A stretch of DNA of 24,643 bases, taken from contig SFNZ01000052.1 in NCBI GenBank assembly GCA_004552615.1, forward strand, positions 1-24,643, in the 5' to 3' direction. The first letter of the stretch is position 1, and the number at the start of each line of letters is the position of its first letter. Below, one piece after another: positions 8,014-16,781 of this stretch. Made by a program: the position numbers and the translations under genes. Under the pieces are notes generated by a model. It saw nothing but the letters and a program-made list of their open reading frames with translations, did not search any database and had not been told where the DNA came from. Source of the stretch: Bacteroidales bacterium. GTDB taxonomy: Bacteria > Bacteroidota > Bacteroidia > Bacteroidales > UBA932.

Positions 8014-9492
8014 ATGGCAGATCAGATAACCAAGCGTTCAGTGAATTATTCACAGTGGTACAGTGACCTGGTAGTCAAGGCGGACCTGGCGGAGCAGTCT
8101 CCGGTCAGGGGTTGCATGGTCATAAAACCTTACGGCTATGCGATTTGGGAGAAGATGCAGCGCGCCCTCGACATCAAATTCAAGGAAACAGGTGCGCAGA
8201 ATGCGTATTTCCCGCTTTTCATCCCTAAATCTTTCTTCAGCAGGGAGGCCGAGCACGTAGCCGGTTTCGCCAAGGAGTGTGCCGTGGTTACTCATCACCG
8301 TCTCATGAACGACCCTGAGGGGAACGGTGTGGTGGTGGATCCGTCTTCGAAACTTGAGGAAGAACTGATAGTAAGGCCTACGTCCGAGACTATTATATGG
8401 AGTACATACAAGAACTGGATCAAGTCATGGAGGGATCTTCCAATCATGTGCAACCAGTGGGCGAATGTAGTACGCTGGGAAATGCGTACCAGGCTCTTCC
8501 TCCGCACGGCGGAATTCCTCTGGCAGGAGGGCCACACGGCTCATGCCACTTCACAGGAGGCCCAGGAAGAGGCCGAGAGAATGGTGAACGTATATGCCGA
8601 TTTCGCAAGGAATTATATGGCAATGCCGGTGATTGTCGGCCACAAGAGCCCTAACGAGAGATTCGCCGGAGCGCTTGACACCCTCACCATCGAGGCAATG
8701 ATGCAGGACGGAAAGGCCCTCCAGGCCGGTACCTCACATTTCCTTGGACAGAACTTCGCCAAGTCATTCGATGTCCAGTATACTGACAATGAAGGCAAAC
8801 TCCAGTACGTATGGGCCACATCATGGGGCGTTTCCACGCGTCTCATGGGCGCACTCGTGATGGCTCACGGAGATGACAACGGACTTGTCCTCCCTCCGAA
8901 CCTCGCCCCGATCGAGGTGGTGATGGTACCTATATACAAGACGGCGGAAGAGCACTCTGCCATCCTCGGGAAAATGAATCAGGTGAAGTCTGCTCTCGAG
9001 GCCGCAGGGCACAGCGTCAAGATTGACGACAGGGATACTCTCCGTCCGGGATTCAAGTTCGCCGAGTGGGAGCTCAAGGGTGTTCCTGTAAGGCTCGCCA
9101 TGGGAGGACGTGACCTTCAGAACGGCACCGTCGAGGTTCACAGGCGTGACACTCTCGAGAAGACCACCATTGCACTCGAAGGCGTTGACAAATACATCGA
9201 GGACCTTCTTGTGGACATTCAGGCGAATATATATGCCAAGGCCATGAGCTTCAGGGATTCCAGAATCGTCAAGTGCGATTCATGGGAGGAGTTCAAGGAG
9301 AAAATCCAGCAGGGCTACTTCCTTCTCTGCCATTGGGACGGAACAGCCGAGACCGAGCAGAAGATCAAGGACGAGACCAAGGCTACCATCAGGTGCATCC
9401 CTGTGGACAGCGTCGTATGCAAGGAAGAGGGCGTGGACATATATTCCGGAAAGCCTTCCCATGAGAGAGTGGTATTTGCAATATCATATTAA
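8014..9492 (+). CDS. proS: Prolyl-tRNA synthetase, archaeal/eukaryotic type
   Basis: Charges tRNA-Pro with proline in the cytoplasm. The 492-residue length and absence of the large editing insertion mark the archaeal/eukaryotic-type ProRS used by Bacteroidota rather than the roughly 570-residue E. coli type. The class II core is complete: motif 2 RWEMRTRLFLRTAEFLWQEG, and motif 3 around GVSTRLMGALVMAHGDDNG. The anticodon-binding domain starts near IEVVMVPIYK. The C-terminal extension keeps CHWDG and RCIP cysteines and ends in the conserved terminal Tyr (FAISY), but the final CxxC of zinc-binding members reads IYSG, so the zinc site is probably degenerate. The ATG follows an A-rich leader without Shine-Dalgarno. 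The DUF3078 gene follows after 20 bases. Confidence 0.97.
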   Translation: MADQITKRSVNYSQWYSDLVVKADLAEQSPVRGCMVIKPYGYAIWEKMQRALDIKFKETGAQNAYFPLFIPKSFFSREAEHVAGFAKECAVVTHHRLMNDPEGNGVVVDPSSKLEEELIVRPTSETIIWSTYKNWIKSWRDLPIMCNQWANVVRWEMRTRLFLRTAEFLWQEGHTAHATSQEAQEEAERMVNVYADFARNYMAMPVIVGHKSPNERFAGALDTLTIEAMMQDGKALQAGTSHFLGQNFAKSFDVQYTDNEGKLQYVWATSWGVSTRLMGALVMAHGDDNGLVLPPNLAPIEVVMVPIYKTAEEHSAILGKMNQVKSALEAAGHSVKIDDRDTLRPGFKFAEWELKGVPVRLAMGGRDLQNGTVEVHRRDTLEKTTIALEGVDKYIEDLLVDIQANIYAKAMSFRDSRIVKCDSWEEFKEKIQQGYFLLCHWDGTAETEQKIKDETKATIRCIPVDSVVCKEEGVDIYSGKPSHERVVFAISY

Positions 9493-9512
9493 TCATTAAC
9501 TTACATTCGACT

Positions 9513-10598
9513 ATGAAGAAATTTCTCCTCATCGCAGCTACTTTGCTGACTGCTTGTCCAGTCTTGTTCTCCCAGGAGATTACCGACGCCCAGAAGGCGG
9601 CGGAGGAGGCTGCCAAAGCCATCTCCGAGGCTCCTAAGACCGAAGAAAAGGTGAAGAAGCCGCGTTACTGGACCAATTCTCTTCTTACGAAAATCGACTT
9701 CGGCCAGTCCTCTTTCACGAACTGGGCTGCCGGAGGTTACAACAACTATACTCTCAAGTCCTTCATTGACGCGAACGCGAACTACCGGAAGAAAGAGCTT
9801 TTCTTCAACAACCGTCTGCAGCTGGACTACGGATTCCTTTATTCTGCTGACAAGCCGGTTATCCAGAAAAGTGATGACAGAATCTATTATGAGGGGAATT
9901 TCGGATACAAGGCGACCAACAAGCTGAATTATTCGGCGAGATTCTCATTCCGTTCCCAGTTCTCCAACAGCTACAATTATCCTGTGCCTTCGAAGCCTGC
10001 GGACATCACTGACGATGACTGGGACCCGGGCAAGAAGGAGTGGAAGGATGCGAGAATCAAGAAGTCCGGACTGATGTCCCCGGCCTATGTGACGGTCGGA
10101 CTCGGTATTGACTGGGTTCCTACCAAATGGCTCACTGTCAATGTGGCGCCTCTCACCGGAGGAGCTACGGTCACGACCGACGAAGATCTCAGAAAGTCAT
10201 ACGGCATGGTGCGCCGGAAGGATTACAAGGACACAGAGGCCTATCCTGATGAGCTCGGAGAGTATTACAGGTCGGCAAGATTCCAGTTCGGTGCCCAGGT
10301 GACTGTCGATGTGAAACTTAAGGTGAACAACAATTTTTCCTATACTTCCCAGTTGGTCCTGTTCTCGGACTATCTTGACAATCCTCAGAATGTCCGCGTG
10401 AACTGGGACAACAGGCTGGACTGGAAGATAGCCAAGTATTTCTCATTGACCCTCACGACCAACCTCATCTATGATGACAAGGTGATGGTCCGGACCGAGA
10501 AGATACTGGAGAAATATCCGGAGGGCAGGCAGATTGTCCAGTTCAAGGAGTCGCTTGCATTCGGATTTGCCTATACGATAGTTTCAAAGAACAGATAA
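9513..10598 (+). CDS. DUF3078 family protein, exported
   Basis: A 361-residue exported protein of the Bacteroidetes DUF3078 family. The signal peptide covers residues 1-21 (MKKFLLIAATLLTACPVLFSQ). A short Ala/Glu/Lys helix region follows. The family signature is then present: RYWTNSLLTKIDFGQSSFTN, with WAAGGYNNYT shortly after. The rest alternates aromatic and polar residues as in a beta-barrel and ends in a strand (FGFAYTIVSKNR). The family is thought to lie in the outer membrane; its function is unknown. It follows proS by 20 bases and its stop overlaps the tilS start (TAATG), so it is cotranscribed and perhaps translationally coupled with tilS. Confidence 0.85.
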   Translation: MKKFLLIAATLLTACPVLFSQEITDAQKAAEEAAKAISEAPKTEEKVKKPRYWTNSLLTKIDFGQSSFTNWAAGGYNNYTLKSFIDANANYRKKELFFNNRLQLDYGFLYSADKPVIQKSDDRIYYEGNFGYKATNKLNYSARFSFRSQFSNSYNYPVPSKPADITDDDWDPGKKEWKDARIKKSGLMSPAYVTVGLGIDWVPTKWLTVNVAPLTGGATVTTDEDLRKSYGMVRRKDYKDTEAYPDELGEYYRSARFQFGAQVTVDVKLKVNNNFSYTSQLVLFSDYLDNPQNVRVNWDNRLDWKIAKYFSLTLTTNLIYDDKVMVRTEKILEKYPEGRQIVQFKESLAFGFAYTIVSKNR

Positions 10599-12064
10599 TG
10601 CTGGATAGATTTGAAAAGGTGTATGAAGGGTTGGTTCCGGACGGGAAATCAGCCCTTTTTGCTGTCAGCGGCGGCATAGATTCGATGTGCATGGCCGAGC
10701 TGGCATACAGATGCGGAAAAGAGTTCGCCGTTGCGCATTGCAATTTCCATCTCAGGGGAGAGGAGAGCGACGGTGACGAAGCATTTGTACGTCAATGGGC
10801 CGGGAGCAGGGGAGTGGTCTTCCATTGCCGTGATTTCGACACGGAGGAATATGCTTCGGCTAATTCCGTGAGCATTGAGATGGCTGCGAGGGAGCTCCGT
10901 TATGAATGGTTCAACGAACTCTGCGAAGCCAACGGCTACCATGCCCTTGCAGTTGCCCATAATGCCAACGACAATGTGGAGACAATGCTCCTGAATCTGC
11001 TGCGCGGTACCGGGCTGAGCGGAATCACAGGCATGAAGGAAATCAATGCCATTCCGGTTTTTGGAGGTGGAAGCGCGGTGCTCGTGCGTCCGATGCTCGG
11101 ATTCACGAGGCGGGAAATATCGGAATTTGTCTCACAGGAAGGCATCGCATACCGGGAAGACCATACCAACAATGAGACTGTCTATAAGCGCAACAAATTG
11201 AGACATAATGTATTGTCTGTATTCGGGGAAATCAACCCGTCTTTTATCAGGACAATATCGTCGGAGATGAAAGAGTTCGCAGCGGAGCATGAGATTGCGG
11301 ATGAATATTTCTATCTCAATGCTACTGATGTCCTTATGGAAAAGAATCCGGGTGAGATTCTCAGGATTGATACCGGGGCGCTTATGTCTTTAAGGCATTG
11401 GAATTACATCCTTTTCAGGCTAGTCGGCAGTTACGGTTTCCGCGGAAGGCTCCTCGAACAGATATGCCGTCTGCTGGCTTCTGCTGACACTGTATCCGGC
11501 AGGAGGTTCGAATCAGGTGAATATGTGCTGGTTACTGAACCCGGAAGGATAGTTGTCCGGAAGTCGGAAGGAAGGATTCCTCAGATGAGCATTTCCGAGT
11601 CAGGGTGCTGCAGCATTGTCAGGACTGCGGGGACATATTCGTTTGATTCCACTGAGTTCGAAGTGGAGATTGCCAAAGCCGGAGATGACCCTGTTTCTGC
11701 TGCAAGGGAACTCGCTTCGCATGGCTGTATAGCTGTTGATTCATGGGCTTTTGCAATGCCTTTCGTGGTCCGGAGGTGGAGGAAAGGTGACTGGATGCGT
11801 CCAATGGGAATGCGCGGGGCAGGGAAGAAACTCAGCGACATTTTCACGGACATGAAACTGGGCATTTCGGACAAGGCTTCGGCCATAGTGATAGCCGTTC
11901 CGGAAATGACTGGCAAAGACAATGAGAAAGCCGGAGAACATGTAGCAGCTGTCTGCGGCCATGCTTCCGGCTCGTTCTTCTGCCGTGTGGACGAATCCGT
12001 CAAAGTGACGGCCAACACAGGCTCTATTTTGACTTTGCGTATGCCTGACCCTACTGTACGGTGA
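10598..12064 (+). CDS. tilS: tRNA(Ile)-lysidine synthase
   Basis: TilS uses ATP to join lysine to C34 of the CAU-anticodon tRNA-Ile, changing it to read AUA. It is essential in most bacteria. The N-terminal PP-loop motif SGGIDS sits at residues 24-29, followed by HCNFHLRGEESDGDEAFV and the conserved AHNANDNVETMLLNLLRGTGLSGITGM. The C-terminal TilS domain is recognisable in RRWRKGDWMRPMGMRGAGKK followed by LSDIF, which binds the acceptor end. At 488 residues it is of the long type. The start overlaps the DUF3078 stop by one base, and the 3' end overlaps the convergent sppA stop by 14 bases. Confidence 0.96.
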   Translation: MLDRFEKVYEGLVPDGKSALFAVSGGIDSMCMAELAYRCGKEFAVAHCNFHLRGEESDGDEAFVRQWAGSRGVVFHCRDFDTEEYASANSVSIEMAARELRYEWFNELCEANGYHALAVAHNANDNVETMLLNLLRGTGLSGITGMKEINAIPVFGGGSAVLVRPMLGFTRREISEFVSQEGIAYREDHTNNETVYKRNKLRHNVLSVFGEINPSFIRTISSEMKEFAAEHEIADEYFYLNATDVLMEKNPGEILRIDTGALMSLRHWNYILFRLVGSYGFRGRLLEQICRLLASADTVSGRRFESGEYVLVTEPGRIVVRKSEGRIPQMSISESGCCSIVRTAGTYSFDSTEFEVEIAKAGDDPVSAARELASHGCIAVDSWAFAMPFVVRRWRKGDWMRPMGMRGAGKKLSDIFTDMKLGISDKASAIVIAVPEMTGKDNEKAGEHVAAVCGHASGSFFCRVDESVKVTANTGSILTLRMPDPTVR

Positions 12065-13826
12065 TCACGTAAGGCATTCTGGCATAAACCTTTCCGGACG
12101 ATGCTGCATCCCAGTTGCGGAATGCCCGGCCTACAGATTCGAAAGGAGTTCCTGCCAATGCGTCGGTGCTTCCGGTGAGCGTCTCAAGCATGATTTCCAG
12201 TGATGTGAGAGGCTTCGGATATGTGGCTATGTTCCAGTTGGACAGGTCGGCATTGCTGTCACCTGCTGATATTGCAGCGTATCTTACTGCATCTGAAAGG
12301 GAGCCGAGCTCGTCCACAAGTCCGATTTCAAGAGCGTCCGATCCGGTCCATACCCGGCCTTGTGCTATCTCGTCGATTTCCTCAGGGCTCATTCCGCGGC
12401 CTGCGGAAACGTTGCCGAGGAATGCTTCGTAAATCTCATCCACGGATTTCTGCATATAGGCATGTTCCTCGTCGTCAAGAGGTCTCATGAGAGAATACAT
12501 GTCGCTGTGCCGGCTGGAACCGACATTGGTCACTCCTACATGGAGCAACTTGTCTGCAGTATTACTGAAATCAGGAATCATGCTGAATACGCCGATGGAA
12601 CCTGTCAAGGTGCTCGGGTCGCTGAAAATCTTGTCGCAACTGTTTGATATCCAATATCCTCCCGATGCCGCATAATTGCCGTATGATGCGATTACCGGCT
12701 TGTCCTTGCGGAGAAGGTCTATTTCAGCCCTGATCTTGTCTGATGCCACCACGCTTCCTCCCGGGGATGCGACCCTGAGAACCACTGCCTTGACGGTGGA
12801 GTCTGCACGTACCGAAGCGATGATTCTTGCGAACCTGTCGCCGGCAACCTCCTGTTTGTCATTCCCGTCCACGATTTCACCTTCAGCGAAGATGATGGCG
12901 ATTTTCTGCTTTGCAGTCGGCAATGTAGCAGCATTTGCAGCCACATAGTCATGGAACTGAATCATTTTCACGTCGGAATAACGGCTTTCCACGGCGAGGT
13001 CAGTGATTTTCTCCTTCAGCTCCTCAGTAGTGAGCAGCCCGTCCACGAGATTGTTGGACAGGAAATCCTCCGGAGTGTTGAGCTCCAGCCTGTCAATCAT
13101 CTCGTCGAGACGTTCCCGTGTAATCTCGCGGCTTTCGCAGATGCCTGCTGACATATTGTCCCACAATGAGTTGACCATCTCCTGTGTCTGGAGAAGGTTC
13201 TCCGGGCTCGGCTTGTTCTTGATGTACATTTCACCGGCAGACTTGAATTTGCCGTGGCGGATGAGTTGGACATTGACCCCGAGCTTGTCGAGCAGGTCCT
13301 TCAGGAAAATCATCTGTGTGCTGACGCCGGTTATCATATTCATGCCTCCCTTGTAGCTGCCCATGTATATTTTGTCAGCAGCAGTGGCAAGATAATAGCT
13401 GCCTGTGGCCGGATTTTCAGTGTATGCCACGACTGCCTTTCCGCTTTTCCTGAACTCTGAAAGCGCCTGTCGCAATTCCTCGACCGGGGCGATTCCCGAA
13501 ACATTGAGGCCGTCAGCCTTGAGGAAAATATATTGTACTGCAGGGTCTGAAGCGGCCTTGCCGATGGCACGAACTGCGTCCCAGAGACCGATTGCCCTGG
13601 TGTCCTCACCTCTGACCAAGGACATCGGGTCGGTATCCTTGGTCTGTTCGCTTATCTGCATCTTCGACATGTCCATGAGCAGGACGCCGGAACGCGGGAT
13701 GGCCGGAGTGCTCCCTCCGAGCGACGCCAGTGTCCCTATTGCCCCGAAGAACAGGATGAATCCCAAGATTCCCATGATGAACAGTCCGCAGATTACCGCG
13801 AGCGTCATTTTAACAAAATCTTTCAT
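12051..13826 (-). CDS. sppA: Signal peptide peptidase SppA, long (67 kDa) type
   Basis: A membrane-bound serine protease that degrades cleaved signal peptides. The 591-residue protein has one N-terminal membrane segment (residues 7-35) and two tandem SppA domains as in the E. coli enzyme. The catalytic dyad is visible: the Lys in HGKFKSAGEMY (about K195) in the first domain and the nucleophile Ser in NYAASGGYWIS (about S388) in the second. ASPGGSVVASDKI and STLTGSIGVFS flank the active site. The gene is divergent from hisS, with a TAnnTTTG box 41 bases upstream of the ATG. Its 3' end overlaps tilS tail to tail. No anomaly. Confidence 0.96.
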   Translation of the reverse strand: MKDFVKMTLAVICGLFIMGILGFILFFGAIGTLASLGGSTPAIPRSGVLLMDMSKMQISEQTKDTDPMSLVRGEDTRAIGLWDAVRAIGKAASDPAVQYIFLKADGLNVSGIAPVEELRQALSEFRKSGKAVVAYTENPATGSYYLATAADKIYMGSYKGGMNMITGVSTQMIFLKDLLDKLGVNVQLIRHGKFKSAGEMYIKNKPSPENLLQTQEMVNSLWDNMSAGICESREITRERLDEMIDRLELNTPEDFLSNNLVDGLLTTEELKEKITDLAVESRYSDVKMIQFHDYVAANAATLPTAKQKIAIIFAEGEIVDGNDKQEVAGDRFARIIASVRADSTVKAVVLRVASPGGSVVASDKIRAEIDLLRKDKPVIASYGNYAASGGYWISNSCDKIFSDPSTLTGSIGVFSMIPDFSNTADKLLHVGVTNVGSSRHSDMYSLMRPLDDEEHAYMQKSVDEIYEAFLGNVSAGRGMSPEEIDEIAQGRVWTGSDALEIGLVDELGSLSDAVRYAAISAGDSNADLSNWNIATYPKPLTSLEIMLETLTGSTDALAGTPFESVGRAFRNWDAASSGKVYARMPYVITVQ

Positions 13827-13866
13827 ACTCCAATATTTATTGTTGACTTTCGTTTTCAGGTTTTCA

Positions 13867-13874
13867 CAAAGGTA
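13867..13874 (-). promoter_or_regulatory. -7 box for sppA
   Basis: Minus strand TACCTTTG fits TAnnTTTG, about 40 bases before the sppA ATG. The upstream -33 box is not recognisable. Confidence 0.55.
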
Positions 13875-13884
13875 AAAAATAATC

Positions 13885-13915
13885 TTTTCTTAATCACTAT
13901 TAATTGTTAATTTTG
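13885..13915 (+). promoter_or_regulatory. Promoter of hisS
   Basis: TAATTTTG (13908-13915) fits TAnnTTTG, with TTTT (13885-13888) 19 bases upstream at the -33 position (three of four bases of TTTG). It lies 38 bases before the hisS ATG and back to back with the sppA promoter. Confidence 0.6.
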
Positions 13916-13953
13916 CAGGATAATGACAAATGTTGTAAGACAATAGACAATTT

Positions 13954-15360
13954 ATGGCACAGAAACCGTCAATCCCGAAGGGGACCAGAGACTTCGGCCA
14001 GGAAGAAATGGCCGCAAGGAATTATATTTTCGACACAATACGTTCAGTATACAGGACTTACGGATATGTTCAGATAGAGACTCCGGCCATGGAGAATCTC
14101 TCCACCCTACTCGGAAAATACGGGGATGAGGGAGACAAACTCCTTTTCCGCATATTGAACAGCGGGGACACGTTCTCGGGCGTAGACTTCGAATCGTACA
14201 GGGGCGGGGACGGCAATGTGAACAGCAACAAGCTCTCCATGAAGGTCTGCGAGAAAGGCCTCCGCTACGACCTGACCGTGCCGTTCGCACGTTATGTCGT
14301 ACAGCATCAGAACGAGATTGCATTCCCGTTCAGGCGTTTCCAGATACAGCCTGTATGGCGTGCCGACAGGCCCCAGAAGGGACGTTACCGTGAATTCTAC
14401 CAGTGCGATGCTGATGTTATCGGCAGCAAATCCCAGCTGAATGAGCTCGAACTCGTACAGATAGTGGACAGGGTCTTCACCAAGTTCGGAATCAATGTCG
14501 CCATCAAGATAAACAACAGGAAGGTCCTCACCGGACTTGCCGAGATATCCGGATTCCCTGACAAGGTGACGGACATCACCGTGGCCATTGACAAGCTGGA
14601 CAAGATCGGTCTCGACGCGGTCAAGGAGGAGATGCTCGGGCGCGGGCTCTCGGCCCAGGCCATTGACGTTATCGAGCCTGTGCTGAACCTGCAGGGTACC
14701 ACTGCCGAGAAAATTGAGACGATGCGCGGCCTGATGCAGGGCAATTCCGCATCCGGCATTGTCTCCGGGACAGGCCTGCTCGGACTCGACGAACTCACTG
14801 AACTGTTCGGCTATATAGATGCTGCCGGAATCAGCCAGAAGGTGGAGATGGACCTTTCGCTTGCGAGGGGCCTGAATTATTACACCGGAGCCATTTTCGA
14901 GGTGAAGGCTCTCGATTATGCTATCGGAAGTATTTGTGGCGGAGGTCGTTACGACAATCTGACAGGAATTTTCGGCTTGCCGGGAATGTCAGGAGTCGGC
15001 ATTTCCTTCGGTGCAGACAGGATATATGACGTGCTGAAGGGACTTGACAAGTTCCCTGGGAACATCGCCGGTTCAGCGACATTACTCTTCGCCAATATGG
15101 ATGCTTCTGTCATCGGCTATCTCGTTCCGGTGGTCAAGAGGCTCAGGGAGGCAGGGGTTTCCTGCGAACTTTATCCTGACCAGACCAAGCTCAAGAAGCA
15201 GTTCGACTATGCTGACAAGAAGGGTATTCCGTTCATCTCCATCAATGGCGGGGATGAGGCGGCGTCCCGCAGCCTGAACCTTAAGAACCTCGCGACAGGG
15301 GAGCAGAAGTCGTTCTCATGTGATGATATAGAAGGGATTCTCGCGTTCCTTGCAATATGA
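13954..15360 (+). CDS. hisS: Histidyl-tRNA synthetase
   Basis: Charges tRNA-His with histidine. The 468-residue class II enzyme has motif 1 region IETPAMENLSTLLGKYGDEG, motif 2 QKGRYREFYQCDADVIG, the histidine-specific LARGLNYYTGAIFEV and GGGRYDNL, and motif 3 SGVGISFGADRIYDVL. The C-terminal anticodon-binding domain (about residues 370-460) contains ELYPDQTKLKKQFDYADKKG. The ATG follows a promoter box by 38 bases. The stop overlaps the start of the EamA transporter (ATGA), so both are cotranscribed. Confidence 0.97.
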   Translation: MAQKPSIPKGTRDFGQEEMAARNYIFDTIRSVYRTYGYVQIETPAMENLSTLLGKYGDEGDKLLFRILNSGDTFSGVDFESYRGGDGNVNSNKLSMKVCEKGLRYDLTVPFARYVVQHQNEIAFPFRRFQIQPVWRADRPQKGRYREFYQCDADVIGSKSQLNELELVQIVDRVFTKFGINVAIKINNRKVLTGLAEISGFPDKVTDITVAIDKLDKIGLDAVKEEMLGRGLSAQAIDVIEPVLNLQGTTAEKIETMRGLMQGNSASGIVSGTGLLGLDELTELFGYIDAAGISQKVEMDLSLARGLNYYTGAIFEVKALDYAIGSICGGGRYDNLTGIFGLPGMSGVGISFGADRIYDVLKGLDKFPGNIAGSATLLFANMDASVIGYLVPVVKRLREAGVSCELYPDQTKLKKQFDYADKKGIPFISINGGDEAASRSLNLKNLATGEQKSFSCDDIEGILAFLAI

Positions 15361-16265
15361 TGAAGCGGGCTTCCTCCGTGATGGGATATGCTGCCGGCAT
15401 TATCACCGGTGTGACATACGGTCTCAATCCCTTGTTTGCAAAACCTCTGATGCAGGCCGGCGTGCCGGTGGATACGATGCTGAGTTTCAGGTATCTGCTG
15501 GCCGTGGCTATTCTCGGAATGTGGCTTCTGTTCAGGCATGAGTCGTTCCGGGTCAATGCCGCGCAATTCGTCCGTCTCTGCATTCTCGGTGTGCTGTTCG
15601 GGTTCAGCAGCCTGCTGCTTTTCCTTTCTTACAATTATATCCCGGCCGGGCTTGCGACCACTATAGTGTTCCTGTACCCTGTTCTCGTGGCCATCATAAT
15701 GGTTTTCCTGAAGGTCTATCCGACCTGGCAGGTATGGCTATCCATTGTCCTGACATTCATTGGGGTGCTGGTCCTGAGCCGCCCGTCCGGAGGTGTCTCG
15801 TTCAGCGTAGCAGGTCTTCTTCTCGCCGGAGGCTCCGCCCTGGCCTATGCGATGTATCTCGTAATAGTGAACCGCAGCCGGCGTCTTCGTACTGTGTCGA
15901 ACCACGTGCTGACATTCTACGCCCTGCTCATAGGCTCACTGCTTTTTGTGATCCGCAGCCTTTTCTCAGGTGAGGATTTCATGCAGGGTGTAGGCGGATG
16001 GTATTGCTGGATGAATCTTGTGGGGCTTGCCGTGTTCCCGACCCTGGTATCTTTGCTGACTCTGGCCGTGGCCACCCGTCTCATCGGAGCCACCCGGACA
16101 TCCGTCCTCGGAGTGTTCGAACCGGTCACCGCCATAGCCGTGGGGTCGTTGTTTTTCGGAGAGTCATTGACCCTCAATGTGATAGTCGGTATCTGCATCA
16201 CTCTTTTCGCCGTGACTTTCATGGTCCTGTCTGACAAGAAGAGGTCTGCAGACAAGTCATCATAG
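15357..16265 (+). CDS. EamA/DMT-family transporter
   Basis: A 302-residue inner membrane protein with about ten hydrophobic segments, arranged as two EamA repeats (roughly 10-140 and 155-290). Repeat 1 has the typical GVTYGLNPLFAKPLM and helix LATTIVFLYPVLVAIIMVF. Repeat 2 ends with TRTSVLGVFEPVTAIAVGSL followed by FFGESL, the conserved last-helix motif of drug/metabolite exporters. Such proteins export metabolites such as amino acids or nucleotide-derived compounds; the substrate is not inferable. The start overlaps the hisS stop by four bases (ATGA), indicating coupled translation. Another in-frame ATG (MGYAAG) lies 21 codons in, but overlap favours the first. Confidence 0.93.
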   Translation: MMKRASSVMGYAAGIITGVTYGLNPLFAKPLMQAGVPVDTMLSFRYLLAVAILGMWLLFRHESFRVNAAQFVRLCILGVLFGFSSLLLFLSYNYIPAGLATTIVFLYPVLVAIIMVFLKVYPTWQVWLSIVLTFIGVLVLSRPSGGVSFSVAGLLLAGGSALAYAMYLVIVNRSRRLRTVSNHVLTFYALLIGSLLFVIRSLFSGEDFMQGVGGWYCWMNLVGLAVFPTLVSLLTLAVATRLIGATRTSVLGVFEPVTAIAVGSLFFGESLTLNVIVGICITLFAVTFMVLSDKKRSADKSS

Positions 16266-16328
16266 ATGAGCGCAGGAGATGTCCGGCCATGGCAGACCCG
16301 GTGAACGGGCAAAAAGCTTCATGAAAAA

Positions 16329-16359
16329 TTTGTTTTTATTAAAAAAATGCGTACCTTTG
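16329..16359 (+). promoter_or_regulatory. Promoter of initiator tRNA, full consensus
   Basis: TTTG (16329-16332), a spacer of exactly 19 bases and TACCTTTG (16352-16359) match the Bacteroidetes consensus. The spacer is nearly all A and T. The tRNA begins 14 bases after the -7 box. Confidence 0.9.
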
Positions 16360-16373
16360 CAAAACCTTAACAC

Positions 16374-16449
16374 CGCGGGGTAGAGCAGTTGGTAGCTCGT
16401 CGGGCTCATAACCCGGAGGCCGGAGGTTCGAGTCCTCCCCCCGCTACCA
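16374..16449 (+). tRNA. Initiator tRNA-fMet (anticodon CAT)
   Basis: A 76-base tRNA with CCA encoded. Anticodon loop CTCATAA is closed by three G-C pairs (CGGG/CCCG), a hallmark of initiator tRNA. The acceptor stem starts with C1, which faces T at position 72 (CGCGGGG against CCCCGCT), so the first pair is broken, as needed for formylation and IF-2 selection; E. coli has C1-A72. T arm GGAGG-TTCGAGT-CCTCC. It has its own promoter and terminator. Confidence 0.96.
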
Positions 16450-16456
16450 CGTCAGG

Positions 16457-16482
16457 GACCGGATTCCTTCCGGTCTTTTTTT
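16457..16482 (+). terminator. Intrinsic terminator after tRNA-fMet
   Basis: A 7-base stem GACCGGA/TCCGGTC with a 5-base loop is followed directly by seven T. It begins 8 bases after the tRNA CCA end. Confidence 0.9.
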
Positions 16483-16590
16483 GTAGTTCGTCCAGCACGA
16501 ACGTACTCTAACGGGTGAAAGTCCGTCTCAACGTAAAATCCCGGTTGATTTGCATTTTTCCACACCCGAAAATTTAGAGCGTCTTAGGCA

Positions 16591-16637
16591 CAAAGCAAGC
16601 GGAGCAGCCCTTGGGCTGAGCTGCGCAGCTTGCTTTG
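16591..16637. repeat. Two-layer hairpin
   Basis: CAAAGCAAGC (16591-16600) pairs exactly with GCTTGCTTTG (16628-16637). Inside, GCAGC pairs with GCTGC and AGCCC with GGGCT across TT. The whole 47 bases can fold into nearly continuous helix. No T run follows. Confidence 0.75.
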
Positions 16638-16658
16638 AGGGGCGTTGTCGAGAGACGT

Positions 16659-16781
16659 TATGGTTGCCGGGGGGCTCTGCCGGAGTTCCGCTTCCATCCA
16701 CCCTTCGGAACTTCGTTCCTTCGGGAGCCGCTCACAAGGCCGCGGCCGGCCATGCTCCGGCAGAGCCCTCCGGCAACCATA
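16659..16781. repeat. 27-base inverted repeat enclosing further stems
   Basis: Arms 16659-16685 and 16755-16781 are complementary apart from one G-T pair (central motif CCGGCAGAGCCCTCCGGCAA on the right arm). The 69-base interior has GGAAC-TTC-GTTCC (16707-16719) and GGCCGGCC (16744-16751). The element is GC-rich in AT-richer surroundings. It might act as a structured RNA, a REP/BIME-like palindromic unit or a short mobile element. Confidence 0.75.

Noticed and set aside
13405..13875. 156-codon plus-strand frame opposite sppA
   Set aside because: Antisense shadow of sppA running into its promoter; no family features.
16494..16530. Fragment of a group II intron (ACGGGTGAAAGTCCGT-like hairpin)
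   Set aside because: The GTGAAAG loop recalls intron domain I, but no domain V or reverse transcriptase sequence follows, so it cannot be supported.
16659..16781. Invertible promoter (phase-variation switch)
   Set aside because: The inverted repeats are in the right size range, but no TAnnTTTG box lies between them, there is no recombinase gene nearby and the interior is itself made of hairpins.
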